Below are positions 1 to 9,359 of a DNA stretch of 64,000 nt, piece after piece. The stretch's first letter is position 1, and every line of letters begins with the position of its first letter. The translations under genes were made by a program, and so were the position numbers. The notes below the pieces were generated by a model that saw nothing but the letters and a program-made list of their open reading frames with translations, made no database searches and was not told the DNA's origin. The stretch lies in the NCBI GenBank assembly GCA_051985675.1, contig JBPYFJ010000088.1, positions 26,448-90,447 of the forward strand, written 5' to 3'. This DNA is from JAFAXD01 sp051985675 (lineage in GTDB: Bacteria > Pseudomonadota > Alphaproteobacteria > Rhizobiales > Xanthobacteraceae).

Positions 1-173
1 GTGTAGCCCTTGATGTCCTCAGGGTGGCCGGCCAGCGCCGACTCAACGATGAATTTCAGAAAAGCGGCAAGCTGCGGCGAGCTTCGGAATGTGGGACTGC
101 CAACGACCCGCTCCAAAGCCCCGCGCACTTCGCTGCTGCTCGGTTGACCGAGCTTGTTCCGTCCAAAAGTCAC
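1..173 (-). CDS. N-terminal fragment of a regulatory/TPR or cyclase-type protein (partial)
   Basis: An open frame on the minus strand runs off the left edge of the window, so only the first ~57 residues are visible. It contains VRGALERVV, then FRSSPQLAAFLKFIVESAL, then IKGYT. This is the N-terminal module found in Hyphomicrobiales on adenylate-cyclase-like or tetratricopeptide proteins, where a helical segment precedes IKGYTI-type sequence. The catalytic or sensor part lies outside the window, so the function is unknown. The start is uncertain: GTG at 173 is used here, and an in-frame GTG at 212 is possible. A perfect TATAAT on the minus strand at 492-497 could be its -10 box, but no good -35 box is visible. 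Recognition of the family is from memory of related proteins. Confidence 0.55.
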   Translation of the reverse strand, partial: MTFGRNKLGQPSSSEVRGALERVVGSPTFRSSPQLAAFLKFIVESALAGHPEDIKGY

Positions 174-561
174 GACGGTAACCCCACGAGCGCGTCCCGC
201 GCCTGCCGACACGTCGCAAACACGTCGCAAAAAAGAGACCGCTCCTTTTGCGCGTGAACCATTCCAGTGGTCGGCGAAATTAGCCGTTTTCGCGGTCTTT
301 GGAAATGAGGCTGCGTATTCACGCTCAGATTTACCCCCGGAGAGGTTTGCAATGCGGCTAACGCCCGGCGGTTAGACGGGTGCATATCTAGCTAATTGTC
401 TGTTGCGCCGTAACCCCCGCGCTGCTTGAACCAAAGAATTAGATCCAACCGGATTCTACCGCATTTCTTGGATTCCACAACCCTTCCTAGTATTATAGTA
501 GTGAAACCCGCATAAAATTGGTAGCTTCCTAACATCGGCTAACATCCGCGATAGCCTTCGC
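174..561. other. Intergenic region, AT-richer, no gene seen
   Basis: This stretch separates the partial left-edge gene from the glycosyltransferase, both on the minus strand. It is less GC-rich than its surroundings. Visible items are a TATAAT-like hexamer on the minus strand at 492-497 and a short inverted repeat, CTAAC / GTTAG, at 358-375. The short open frames here have no coding character. It probably holds the promoter of the left-edge gene. Confidence 0.5.
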
Positions 562-2094
562 CTATGGCGGTGGTCGTGAGCGCCCGGGCGGCAGGATTGC
601 CCACCCGACCTTGACGGTTCCGCGGCCCCACCGCATCGGCAGGTCTAAGGGCGCCTGCACCTGTGCGCCGTCCGCAATCGCCGCGTAGGGTTCGGGCAGG
701 TTGGTCCGGTCGTCCCCGGTCCACACTACGGCCGCTCCGCGCGTTCGCACGTCTCCCGGGTCGATCCACGGGGCGCGCGCGAACTTGCCGTCGATAACGG
801 TGAGCGGGTGGGTTGAGCCATAGTGATGAATATTGCCACCCAGCCACATGTCCGAAATGACGTAGCGAAGCGGGGTTCCGGTCGCGGCCCGGAAGCGATC
901 GGAAATCTCCGCGGCGAGGCGATCGCCGGGAAACAGCGACGCGCGGTAATAGCGCGACCCGACAAACGGAAGCACGGCGTAATCCACGACGAACGCGAGC
1001 ACGTAGGCGAGCGTCACGATCGCCCAGGTGGCGCTGATGCGCGCGAGCCGCGGGCGGTCGAGCGGTGTGCGCGCGCGCATCACCAGCCAAAGACCGAGGA
1101 ACAGCCAGAACGGATAGCCCCACATGGTGATCAGGCGATCCCCGCTCACCACGCCGCCGGCGATCAGCAGGAGCGCCGGTCCGAACACGATCAGTGCGAT
1201 GATTTTGCGATCGCGCGGATCCGCGGGCGGCGCCGGGGAATCGTTGCGCGGATAGACCAACGGCAGGGCGATCAACGCCGAGGGGATGAGCCAAAACAAC
1301 TGGCCAACAACAAAAATCAGGGGGCGCTCGAGGTGGTCGAGCGCGCCGCGCGCCGGCGCGAGCCGCGCCTGCGCATAGGTGAGGGGCAGGAAGTCGTTCG
1401 CGATCAGCCAGATCAAATGCGGCAGCGCGACTAGCACGCCGACCGCGATCGCGACGTAGGGCCCGGGCGTGCGCAGCGCGCGGCGTGCGACGGGATCGAT
1501 CAACACGAACGCGGCCATCGGCATCGCCAGCATCACGATAAAATACTTGGCCCAAAACGCGAGCCCGAGCGCGGCGCCGAGCAAGGCCCAGAACGCGAGG
1601 CGGCCCTCGCGCAATGCGCGATGGAATGCAAAGCCGGCCAACGCCCAGAACGGCAACTGAACGACGTCATGGTTGAATTTCGCGGCCGTGAAGTTGAAAT
1701 AGTGCAAACCGTCGACGATCAAGACGCTCGCCAACGCGCCGGCGGTGCCGACGAGCGGCAGTGCCGCGAGCCACACGATCGCAAAGGCGGCGATAACGAC
1801 GATCTGGGAGAGCAGATAGTAGCTCCAGTCGGCGCCGACCAATCGATGCATCACCTCGACCATCCACCACGGCATCGGCGGCAGCTTGTCGTAACCGAGT
1901 TGCCATTCCGGGCCGTAAGTCCGGGCTTCGATCAGGTCGAGCGGCAGATTGGGATAGAGGATGGTCGGTACCAGCGTCCAGATCGCGATGTGCACCAGGC
2001 AAAATACCGCGAATGCGGCGCGCGGATTCGCGCCGATCCACGCCAGTGGCGGGACGGCTTCGAACGTTCTGCCAACGTTGTCGAGGGCGCGCAT
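562..2094 (-). CDS. ArnT/PMT-type (GT39) membrane glycosyltransferase
   Basis: A polytopic membrane protein of 510 residues. The N-terminal part has a short cytoplasmic segment, a first membrane helix (FAVFCLVHIAIWTLVPTILY) and then DLIEARTYGPEWQLGYDKLPP. This is the acidic first periplasmic loop (the DxxE-like site) followed by a YxKLPP motif typical of GT39 enzymes that move sugars from polyprenyl-phosphate carriers. About ten further hydrophobic helices follow, then a soluble C-terminal domain from about residue 390. The frame is open further upstream, but that extension is arginine-rich and non-coding in character, so the ATG at 2094 is chosen. The acceptor (lipid A, polysaccharide or protein) cannot be told from the sequence. 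It is divergent from the EAL gene, with ~200 bases between. Confidence 0.8.
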   Translation of the reverse strand: MRALDNVGRTFEAVPPLAWIGANPRAAFAVFCLVHIAIWTLVPTILYPNLPLDLIEARTYGPEWQLGYDKLPPMPWWMVEVMHRLVGADWSYYLLSQIVVIAAFAIVWLAALPLVGTAGALASVLIVDGLHYFNFTAAKFNHDVVQLPFWALAGFAFHRALREGRLAFWALLGAALGLAFWAKYFIVMLAMPMAAFVLIDPVARRALRTPGPYVAIAVGVLVALPHLIWLIANDFLPLTYAQARLAPARGALDHLERPLIFVVGQLFWLIPSALIALPLVYPRNDSPAPPADPRDRKIIALIVFGPALLLIAGGVVSGDRLITMWGYPFWLFLGLWLVMRARTPLDRPRLARISATWAIVTLAYVLAFVVDYAVLPFVGSRYYRASLFPGDRLAAEISDRFRAATGTPLRYVISDMWLGGNIHHYGSTHPLTVIDGKFARAPWIDPGDVRTRGAAVVWTGDDRTNLPEPYAAIADGAQVQAPLDLPMRWGRGTVKVGWAILPPGRSRPPP

Positions 2095-2297
2095 GAAACG
2101 GGCAAATCCACCAGTGCCGGGCACGCGATGTCCCTGACCGATGCGGGCGTCGAAATCAAGCGATCTTGTCGCGCTTGACCCCTTCCGCCTGGTGCGGTTG
2201 CGTGCGCCGTCGCATGGGGATTGACCCGACAGTCGGTCAAACTGATGATGAACGCGGATCAAGCCGACGCGCATCGCATTGACCGCGGCCGGCACCC

Positions 2298-3596
2298 GTG
2301 AGGATGGCCATGCTTCGTTTAACCGAGCTGTTCGTTGCGGTCGGCATGTTGTTGATCGCCGGTGCGCTCGGCAGCGCGTCCGTCCTCGCGCTCGGATTGC
2401 CCCGCACGGAAGGCGCGGTGATGGCGTTGGCGGCCTTTGTGGTTCTCGTCCTCTACTATCTGGCGGCAAACCGGGCGCGCGAGCGCCGCGATGCGGCGCG
2501 CCAGATTGTCGACCTGTCGCGTGGCATCGCCGATCTCGCCCGGCAGGTCGGCCAGCAGGAACAGCGGCTTGCCGCGCTTGCGAGCGGCAGCGAGGCGGCG
2601 ATCCAGAATTTGTCAGCCCTGCATCAGCCGTTGGCGGCCGAGGTCGCCGAGCTCCGCACGGTGGTCGGTCAACTCACCGGCGCGATTGGCGGAGCGGAAG
2701 AGATCGTTGCCTTCGCGCCGGCGTCCGCGTTCGCGGCGGCCGGTCGAGGCGTCGCCGGGGCAGCCGGTGTCGGCGCACCCGACCGTCCAATCACTTCGGA
2801 AGCAAATGCCGCGCTGGCTGCCCACATCCGGCAAGCCATCCAGTCGGGCGGCGTCGACACCTATGTGCAGCCAATCGTGACGTTGCCGCAGCGCAAGGTG
2901 GCTTGTTACGAGGCAACTCCGCGCTTGCGGGGCGCGGGCAATGTGCCGTCGGTGGCGGCGGACTTTCTGGAGGCGGCGGAAGGCGCCGGACTGGCCGGCG
3001 AGGTCGATTTGTTGATGGCGTTTCGGAGCGTGCGTGTTGCGCGCCGCCTGAACTCCGGCCACGAGAACATCGCGGTCTTCTGCAATCTCGCGCGGCCGAC
3101 ATTGAGTGAACGCGAGACCTTTGCGCGGATCGCCGACTTCATGGAGGCAAACCGCGCGCTTGCGCCACTGCTGGTGTTCGAGTTCGCGCTCGCCTCGTGG
3201 CGCGCGCTGCGCGCGCGCGAGCAGGAGGCGCTGTCGACTCTGGCGAGCTTCGGGTTTCGCTTCTGCCTCGATCGCGTGACCGACCTGCGGTTCGATCCGC
3301 TCGAGCTCGCCGAACGGAGCTGCGCCTATGTTAAGGCGCCGGCTGCGCTGTTGCTGGATTCCACCGTCGGGTCGGGCCGGCCGACGGAGCTTCCGAGCGA
3401 GCTTGCGCGCGTCGGCATCAAGATGATCGCCGAAAAGGTCGAGGCCGAGGCGACGGTGATGGACTTGCTCGATCTCGACGTCCGCTATGCGCAAGGCGGG
3501 CTGTTCTCGCCCGCCCGCCCGGTCCGCTCCGAGGTCGCGGTCGACGGCGCCGAGGCGGCCATCTTGCCCGCGGCCGCGAGCCGGGTATCGCATTAG
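2298..3596 (+). CDS. Membrane-anchored, degenerate EAL-domain protein
   Basis: A 432-residue protein with two N-terminal membrane helices (residues ~5-55), a coiled-coil-like segment (~60-130) and a C-terminal EAL domain (~175-415). The EAL fold is recognised from YVQPIVTLPQRKVACYEATPR, NLARPTLSE, FEFALAS, CLDRVTDLRFDPL, AEKVEAE and QGGLFSPARPV. Several catalytic positions of a c-di-GMP phosphodiesterase have changed: EAL reads EAT, and the DDFG metal site reads DRVT, losing the second Asp. It is therefore more likely a c-di-GMP binding or interaction protein than an active phosphodiesterase (inference). The start is uncertain: GTG 2298 is listed, but ATG 2310 has AGGA upstream at suitable spacing. 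It lies ~110 bases upstream of the HAD hydrolase on the same strand. Confidence 0.8.
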   Translation: MRMAMLRLTELFVAVGMLLIAGALGSASVLALGLPRTEGAVMALAAFVVLVLYYLAANRARERRDAARQIVDLSRGIADLARQVGQQEQRLAALASGSEAAIQNLSALHQPLAAEVAELRTVVGQLTGAIGGAEEIVAFAPASAFAAAGRGVAGAAGVGAPDRPITSEANAALAAHIRQAIQSGGVDTYVQPIVTLPQRKVACYEATPRLRGAGNVPSVAADFLEAAEGAGLAGEVDLLMAFRSVRVARRLNSGHENIAVFCNLARPTLSERETFARIADFMEANRALAPLLVFEFALASWRALRAREQEALSTLASFGFRFCLDRVTDLRFDPLELAERSCAYVKAPAALLLDSTVGSGRPTELPSELARVGIKMIAEKVEAEATVMDLLDLDVRYAQGGLFSPARPVRSEVAVDGAEAAILPAAASRVSH

Positions 3597-3704
3597 CCGC
3601 ACGGCTACGATCTCAGCGATCGTCGCAGGCGTTCACGTCCTTGCGGGGGGACTGCGTGAGATGTCGCTTGACGGCGGCGCCGCGCTCGCGTTCCTGACCC
3701 GGTC

Positions 3705-4568
3705 ATGAGTCCCACACACTACTTTACCGATCGCTTCGAGCAGCTCGCCGACCGCTACGACGTCGTTTTCTGTGACGTCTGGGGGGTCGTGCACAATAGC
3801 GTCATCGCCTTTCCCGAGGCCGCGGATGCGCTCGGACGCTTCCGCCGCAAGGGTGGGGCGGTCATTCTCATCACCAATGCCCCGCGGCCGGGCGAGGTGG
3901 TGTTGCGCCAGCTCGATCGGCTCGGGATGCCGCGCGCGAGCTACGATGGCATCGTTGCGTCGGGCGACGTAACCCGCGGTATCATCGCCAAGCGCCGCGG
4001 CGCGATCCATCACCTCGGCCCGGAGCGGGACCTGCCGATCTTCGAGGGGCTCGAAGTCGAGTTTGCGCCGCTCGAGCGCGCCGATTTCACGGTCTGTACC
4101 GGCCTGTTCAACGATGAGGGCGAGACGCCCGACGACTACCGCGATCTCTTGAGCGCGATGCGCGCGCGCAACTTGTTCATGCTGTGCGCCAATCCAGACC
4201 TGGTGGTCGAGCGCGGCCACAAGCTGCTCTACTGCGCCGGCGCGCTCGCCGACATCTATCACTTGCTTGGCGGAGAGGTCCTCTATGCCGGCAAACCCCA
4301 CCCGCCAATCTATGAAGAGGCGCTCGCCAAGGCGCAGACCGCGCTCGCACGCGCGGTCACGCCTGATCGCGTGCTGGCGATCGGCGACTCGATCCGGACC
4401 GATCTCAAGGGGGCGCGTGCGTTCGGCATCGACTGCCTGTTCGTGACGCGCGGTATTCACTCCGAGGAACTCGGCAACAGCGAAAATCCGGATGCCGCCG
4501 CGCTCGCCGGCATTTTCAAGAAGGCGGGCGTTGCGCCCATGGCCGTCACCCACCGGCTGGCATGGTGA
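3705..4568 (+). CDS. HAD-superfamily class IIA hydrolase (TIGR01459-like)
   Basis: This 287-residue protein has the HAD motifs in order: motif I as CDVWGVVHN (residues ~25-33), motif II around ILITNAPRP, and motif III/IV as GKPHPPIYEEAL followed by IGDSIRTDLKGA. The arrangement, with the cap between motifs II and III, matches the NagD/class IIA group and in particular the proteobacterial subfamily that starts with a DxWGV motif. Members are sugar-phosphate or nucleotide phosphatases; the substrate here is unknown. It ends three bases before ribF, so the two are probably co-transcribed. This neighbourhood with ribF is common in Hyphomicrobiales. Confidence 0.85.
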   Translation: MSPTHYFTDRFEQLADRYDVVFCDVWGVVHNSVIAFPEAADALGRFRRKGGAVILITNAPRPGEVVLRQLDRLGMPRASYDGIVASGDVTRGIIAKRRGAIHHLGPERDLPIFEGLEVEFAPLERADFTVCTGLFNDEGETPDDYRDLLSAMRARNLFMLCANPDLVVERGHKLLYCAGALADIYHLLGGEVLYAGKPHPPIYEEALAKAQTALARAVTPDRVLAIGDSIRTDLKGARAFGIDCLFVTRGIHSEELGNSENPDAAALAGIFKKAGVAPMAVTHRLAW

Positions 4569-4571
4569 TCG

Positions 4572-5567
4572 ATGCAAGGCGGCCCAAAGCGGTTCGCGGT
4601 TGTACGCGACGGTCTGCACCACGATCCAGGCCCGCTACGCGGCGCGGTGGTTGCGATCGGCAATTTCGAAGGCGTGCATCGCGGGCATCGGATCGTGATC
4701 GATAAGGCCGTTGGGCTCGCGCGCGCGCTCGGGCGGCCGGCCGCGGTGTTGACGTTCGAGCCGCATCCGCGCGCATTCTTTCGGCCCGACGAGCCGGTAT
4801 TCCGGCTCAGCGACGAACGCGCCAAGATCCGGCTGCTGGCGGCGACCGCGCTCGACGGCGCGATCATCCTGCGGTTCGACCAGGAACTCGCGGAGCTCGC
4901 GGCGGAAGATTTTGTCGAGCGCGTGTTGCGCCGGCAGCTGGCGATCTCAGGCGCCGTGATCGGGTTTGATTTTCACTTCGGCAGGGGGCGTCAGGGCACG
5001 CCCGAATTTCTCCGCGCGCAAGGCGCGCGTGACGGCTTTGCGGTTGAAGTCGTTCCGGAGGTGAGGGAGGAGATCGGAGAGGGGGCGGCGCGCCGCTTCT
5101 CGTCGGGCGCGGCGCGCGCGGCGCTCGCGGCCGGCGACGTTGCCGATGCGGCTGAGTTGCTCGGCTATCCGTGGTTCGTCTCTGGAATCGTGCGGCGCGG
5201 CGAGGCGCGCGGGCGCGAGCTTGGGTTTCCGACCGCCAATCTGGCGCTCGACGCCGGTTGCCAATTGCGTCACGGCATCTATGCGGTGCGCGTGGCCGTC
5301 GGAGGCCGCCGCTACGGCGGGGTTGCGAGCTTCGGTCGCCGTCCCACCTTCGACAACGGCGCGGTGCTGCTCGAGGTGTTTCTGTTCGATTTCGCGGGCG
5401 ACCTCTACGGCCAGTCGATCGATATCGCCTTCATCGGATGGATCCGGCCGGAGTTGAAGTTCGACAGTGCCGCCGATCTGATCAAACGAATGAACGAGGA
5501 TGCGCGCGAAGCGCGGGCCATTCTCGCCGCCGCCGGCGACGTGTTTCCGCCGCTGGCCGAGCCGTAG
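4572..5567 (+). CDS. ribF: Bifunctional riboflavin kinase / FAD synthetase
   Basis: This 331-residue enzyme converts riboflavin to FMN and then FAD using two ATP. The N-terminal adenylyltransferase domain has the nucleotidyl-transferase signature IGNFEGVHRGHR (residues ~31-42) and the downstream FDFHFGRGRQGTP loop. The C-terminal kinase domain carries RGRELGFPTANL and GVASFGRRPTF. Length and domain order are normal for bacterial RibF. It starts three bases after the HAD hydrolase stop. Downstream is a hairpin that serves as terminator for the facing rlpA-like gene and may also end this transcript. Confidence 0.97.
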   Translation: MQGGPKRFAVVRDGLHHDPGPLRGAVVAIGNFEGVHRGHRIVIDKAVGLARALGRPAAVLTFEPHPRAFFRPDEPVFRLSDERAKIRLLAATALDGAIILRFDQELAELAAEDFVERVLRRQLAISGAVIGFDFHFGRGRQGTPEFLRAQGARDGFAVEVVPEVREEIGEGAARRFSSGAARAALAAGDVADAAELLGYPWFVSGIVRRGEARGRELGFPTANLALDAGCQLRHGIYAVRVAVGGRRYGGVASFGRRPTFDNGAVLLEVFLFDFAGDLYGQSIDIAFIGWIRPELKFDSAADLIKRMNEDAREARAILAAAGDVFPPLAEP

Positions 5568-5570
5568 CCA

Positions 5571-5614
5571 AAAAAACATCGGCACGGCGCCTCCCCCCCG
5601 AGTGGCGCCGTGCC
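5571..5614 (-). terminator. Rho-independent terminator of the RlpA-type gene
   Basis: An inverted repeat with 11-base arms GGCACGGCGCC / GGCGCCGTGCC (5581-5614) is followed, reading on the minus strand, by GATG and a run of seven T (complement of the A run at 5571-5577). It lies 20 bases past the stop of the minus-strand RlpA-type gene and between two converging genes. Confidence 0.85.
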
Positions 5615-5633
5615 GGCCGACATGATCGAAAAA

Positions 5634-5990
5634 TCAGCTGTGACCGATCACGTCGATCTCTACCGGTGCGAGGCCCGAGCATCCGATCGCATAGGCCGCC
5701 GCCGGCGTGAGATCGATGACGCGCCCGCGCACGAACGGTCCGCGATCGTTGATGCGGACCACGACCGATCGGCCGGTGTCATTGTTGGTGACTTTGACCA
5801 GCGTACCGAATGGCAAACTCCGGTGCGCCGCCGTCATGTGGTGCGCGTGGGCGTATTCGCCGTTGGCGGTGCGCTCGCCCGAGTAGACCGAGGCAATGCC
5901 TGATTGACAAAAACCAGAGGTCGCGAGGCTGGTGGAAAAGGCAAGGAACGAGAAAGCGAATAAAACGCATCGGCTCTTCAAAGCCATCAT
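5634..5990 (-). CDS. rlpA: RlpA-family septal-ring/peptidoglycan protein
   Basis: A 118-residue exported protein. It has an N-terminal signal peptide (~residues 1-29) and then a compact double-psi beta-barrel domain with the RlpA landmarks: GIASVYSGERTANGE, HRSLPFGTLVKVTN, VVRINDRGPF and IDLTPAAA. RlpA proteins bind or cleave denuded peptidoglycan glycans during division. This copy lacks a lipobox cysteine and a C-terminal SPOR domain, so it is a minimal form and may not localise to the septum by itself. The start is supported by GAAGGA a few bases upstream on the minus strand. It is followed by a strong terminator. Confidence 0.85.
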   Translation of the reverse strand: MMALKSRCVLFAFSFLAFSTSLATSGFCQSGIASVYSGERTANGEYAHAHHMTAAHRSLPFGTLVKVTNNDTGRSVVVRINDRGPFVRGRVIDLTPAAAYAIGCSGLAPVEIDVIGHS

Positions 5991-6389
5991 TTATCCTTCG
6001 GATTGTTGAGGGGAGTGCGATCCGCGAAGCGCGATCGCGGGGGCCGTATGCGTGGCCGAATGCGGCTTTTATGTGCGCCGCAGCATTACTTTGGTACCCG
6101 AGTTTCGAGCCTGAACTTATTGCTCAAATTCCGCGCATCGCGCGCAACAGAGTTGCGTCGATCGCGCGATGCGCCTCATGAAGTGAGGCGCTATCGCAAG
6201 GGCGCATAAGAGGCATGAGTCACGCGAGCGCGATTGACGGGAACTCTTTTGCAGGTTCGGCACTCGGCGCGCGTGATTCGCGACGGTTCGGAGCTGGAGG
6301 ATCGGAGCGCGATCCGGGAGATCGAAAGCGCGCCACACACGGTCCGGAATGGGTTACATGACCAGTGCGCCCCTGCTACACAGCCCGGC
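5991..6389. other. Divergent intergenic region between rlpA-like gene and ileS
   Basis: This region of about 400 bases lies between two divergent genes and must hold both promoters. An open frame in phase with ileS extends back to 6234, but that extension is arginine-rich and does not resemble IleS N-termini. I could not identify a convincing RNA gene, riboswitch or paired promoter boxes. Confidence 0.4.
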
Positions 6390-9359
6390 ATGAGCGAGAC
6401 CGACTACAGCAAGACGCTGTTCCTGCCGCAGACCGCTTTCCCGATGCGGGCCGGGCTGCCGGAGCGGGAGCCGCAGCTGTTGGCGCGCTGGCGCGAGCTC
6501 GGCCTCTATGCGCGCCTGCGCGCGGCCGCCGGGGGCCGGCCGAAGTTCATCCTGCATGACGGTCCGCCCTACGCCAACGGACCGATCCATATCGGGCATG
6601 CGCTCAACAAGATCCTCAAGGACGTGGTGTCGCGCAGCCAGCAGATGCTCGGATTTGATTCGAATTACGTGCCCGGCTGGGACTGCCACGGCCTGCCGAT
6701 CGAATGGAAGATCGAGGAGGACTATCGGGCCGCCGGCAAGAACAAGGACGCCGTCCCGATCGTCGAATTCAGGCGCGAGTGCCGCGCGTTCGCGGATCGC
6801 TGGATCGCGCTGCAGCGCGACGAGTTCATGCGGCTCGGCATCGAAGGCGACTGGGACAACTACTACACCACCATGTCGTTCGCCGCCGAGGCGCAGATCG
6901 CGCGCGAGATCATGAAGTTCGCGGCCAACGGCACGCTCTATCGCGGATCCAAGCCGGTGATGTGGTCGGTGGTGGAGAAGACCGCGCTGGCGGAAGCCGA
7001 GGTCGAGTACGAGGACTACACCAGCGATATGGTGTGGGTGAAGTTTCCGGTGCAGCAGTCATCCAGTTGGGCACGCTCGCACGACCGCGCGCTGGCGGGC
7101 GCGTCGGTCGTGATCTGGACCACCACGCCGTGGACCTTGCCCGGCAATCGCGCGATCTCGTTCTCGCCGCGGATCGCGTACGGGCTCTACGAAGTGATTG
7201 AAGCCCCGCCGGGCAACTGGGCCAAGGCCGGCGACACCTTCATCCTGGTCGACGCGCTCGCCGCCGATGTGATGGCGCAGTCGCGTGTGACGGCCTACGA
7301 GAAGCGCGCGGTGGTCGGGACTGAAACGCTCGAGGGACTCGTCTGCGTGCACCCGCTCAAGGGGTTCGCCGGCGACTACGCCTTTCCGGTGCCGCTGCTG
7401 CCGGGCGATCACGTCACGCACGAGACCGGCACTGGCTTTGTGCACACTGCGCCCAGTCACGGCCGCGAGGACTTCGAGGTGTGGAGCGCGAACGCGCGTG
7501 CCCTCGCGGAGCGCGGTATCAACACGGCGATCCCCTATACGGTCGATGAGAACGGCGCCTTCACCGACCAGGCACCGGGCTTTACCGGCAAGCGCGTGCT
7601 CACCGACACGGGCGACAAGGGCGACGCCAACGATGCGGTGATCAAGGCGCTGATCGGCGCCGGGATGCTGATCGCGCGTGGCCGGCTCAAGCACCAATAC
7701 CCGCACTCGTGGCGCTCGAAGAAGCCGGTGATTTTCCGCAACACGCCGCAATGGTTCATCGCCATGGACGAGCCGATCGCGGACGGCGGTCACGCGCGCC
7801 AGGGTGACACGCTGCGTCACCGCGCGCTCAGCGCCATCAAGGCGACGCGCTGGGTGCCGCCGCAGGGCGAGAACCGCATCACCGGCATGATCACGAACCG
7901 ACCCGACTGGGTGGTGTCGCGCCAGCGTGCGTGGGGCGTACCGATCGCGGTGTTCATGCGCGAGCGTCCCGACGGCTCCGTCGAAATTCTCAAGGATGAA
8001 CGTGTCAACGCCCGCATCGCCGACGCATTCGAGCGCGAAGGCGCTGACGCTTGGTACGCCGAGGGCGCGCGCGAACGCTTTCTAGGTGGGCGGGCGAATG
8101 AGGATTGGAAAAAAGTCGATGACATCCTCGACGTCTGGTTCGACTCAGGCTCGACCTATGCCTACACCCTTGAGGTGCGCGACGACCTCAAGGTCCGTCG
8201 CCGGCTCGACGGCGGGCCGGACAGCGTGATGTATCTCGAAGGCTCCGACCAGCATCGCGGCTGGTTTCACTCCTCGCTGCTCGAGAGCTGCGGCGCGCGC
8301 GGGCGTGCGCCGTTCGATATTGTCGTGACCCACGGCTTCACTCTCGACGAGGCGGGCCGCAAGATGTCGAAGTCGCTCGGCAACGTCATCGCGCCCCAGG
8401 ATGTGATCAAGCAATCGGGTGCCGACATTCTGCGGCTCTGGGTGTGCGCAACGGATTATTGGGACGATCAGCGCATCGGGCCGGAAATCCTGAAAACCAC
8501 CGTCGACACCTATCGCAAGCTGCGCAATACGATTCGCTGGATGCTCGGCAACCTCGCGCATTTCCGGCCGGAGGATCGCATCGCCGAGAACGAGATGCCC
8601 GAGCTCGAACGGCTGATGCTGCACCGGCTGGCGGAGCTCGACGTCCTGGTACGGCAGGCCTACGCGGATTTCGACTACAAGCGCATCTTCGCGGCGCTCA
8701 ACGCGTTCATGACCTCCGACCTGTCGGCCTTCTACTTCGACATCCGCAAGGATGCGCTCTACTGCGATCCGCTCTCCTCGGTGACCCGCAAGGCGTGCCT
8801 GACCGTGCTCGATCATTTGTTCCGTGCGACCGTGACCTGGCTCGCACCGATGCTGTGCTTCACCGCGGAGGAAGCCTGGCTTGCGCGCGACCCGCATGCA
8901 ACCTCGGTGCACCTCGAGCTCTTTCCGGACGTGCCGGCGGTTTGGCGCGACGATGCGCTGTCGGAGAAATGGCGCAAGGTTCGCAGCGTGCGCCGGGTGG
9001 TGACCGGGGCGCTTGAGCTCGAGCGCGCCGCCAAGCGGATCGGCTCGTCGCTTGAATCCGCGCCGCTCGTCTATGTCTCCGATCCGGATCTGTTCGGCGC
9101 GCTCGCCGACATGGACCTCGCCGAGGTCTCGATCACATCGGGTGCAACGCTGGTCCAGGGCGACGGTCCACCGACGGCATTTCGGCTGCCCGACGTGCCC
9201 GGGGTCGCGGTCGTGCCGGCGCTGGCCGAAGGGCGCAAATGTGCCCGCTCGTGGAAGATCTCCGCGGCGGTCGGCAGTGATCCGCAGTACCCGGACGTGA
9301 CCCCGCGCGACGCCCAGGCGTTGCGGGAGTGGAAGGCGTTGCGCAAGGCGGCCGAATAG
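6390..9359 (+). CDS. ileS: Isoleucyl-tRNA synthetase
   Basis: A 989-residue class I aminoacyl-tRNA synthetase. The HIGH motif is seen as PIHIGHALNKI near residue 67, followed by the WDCHGLPIEWK motif. The editing domain (CP1) has WTTTPWTLPGNRAI and GTGFVHTAPSHGREDF. The KMSKS loop is GRKMSKSLGN. The C-terminal region ends in CARSWKI...YPDVTPRDAQAL, the shorter alphaproteobacterial ending without a complete zinc-binding cysteine set. The ATG at 6390 starts MSETDYSKTLFLPQTAFPMR, as in relatives. The stop codon abuts the lspA start with no spacing. Confidence 0.98.
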   Translation: MSETDYSKTLFLPQTAFPMRAGLPEREPQLLARWRELGLYARLRAAAGGRPKFILHDGPPYANGPIHIGHALNKILKDVVSRSQQMLGFDSNYVPGWDCHGLPIEWKIEEDYRAAGKNKDAVPIVEFRRECRAFADRWIALQRDEFMRLGIEGDWDNYYTTMSFAAEAQIAREIMKFAANGTLYRGSKPVMWSVVEKTALAEAEVEYEDYTSDMVWVKFPVQQSSSWARSHDRALAGASVVIWTTTPWTLPGNRAISFSPRIAYGLYEVIEAPPGNWAKAGDTFILVDALAADVMAQSRVTAYEKRAVVGTETLEGLVCVHPLKGFAGDYAFPVPLLPGDHVTHETGTGFVHTAPSHGREDFEVWSANARALAERGINTAIPYTVDENGAFTDQAPGFTGKRVLTDTGDKGDANDAVIKALIGAGMLIARGRLKHQYPHSWRSKKPVIFRNTPQWFIAMDEPIADGGHARQGDTLRHRALSAIKATRWVPPQGENRITGMITNRPDWVVSRQRAWGVPIAVFMRERPDGSVEILKDERVNARIADAFEREGADAWYAEGARERFLGGRANEDWKKVDDILDVWFDSGSTYAYTLEVRDDLKVRRRLDGGPDSVMYLEGSDQHRGWFHSSLLESCGARGRAPFDIVVTHGFTLDEAGRKMSKSLGNVIAPQDVIKQSGADILRLWVCATDYWDDQRIGPEILKTTVDTYRKLRNTIRWMLGNLAHFRPEDRIAENEMPELERLMLHRLAELDVLVRQAYADFDYKRIFAALNAFMTSDLSAFYFDIRKDALYCDPLSSVTRKACLTVLDHLFRATVTWLAPMLCFTAEEAWLARDPHATSVHLELFPDVPAVWRDDALSEKWRKVRSVRRVVTGALELERAAKRIGSSLESAPLVYVSDPDLFGALADMDLAEVSITSGATLVQGDGPPTAFRLPDVPGVAVVPALAEGRKCARSWKISAAVGSDPQYPDVTPRDAQALREWKALRKAAE

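Noticed and set aside
358..375. CTAAC/GTTAG inverted repeat resembling the half-sites at 45.0 kb
   Set aside because: Half-sites are in the opposite order, the spacing differs, and there is no promoter or regulator next to it.
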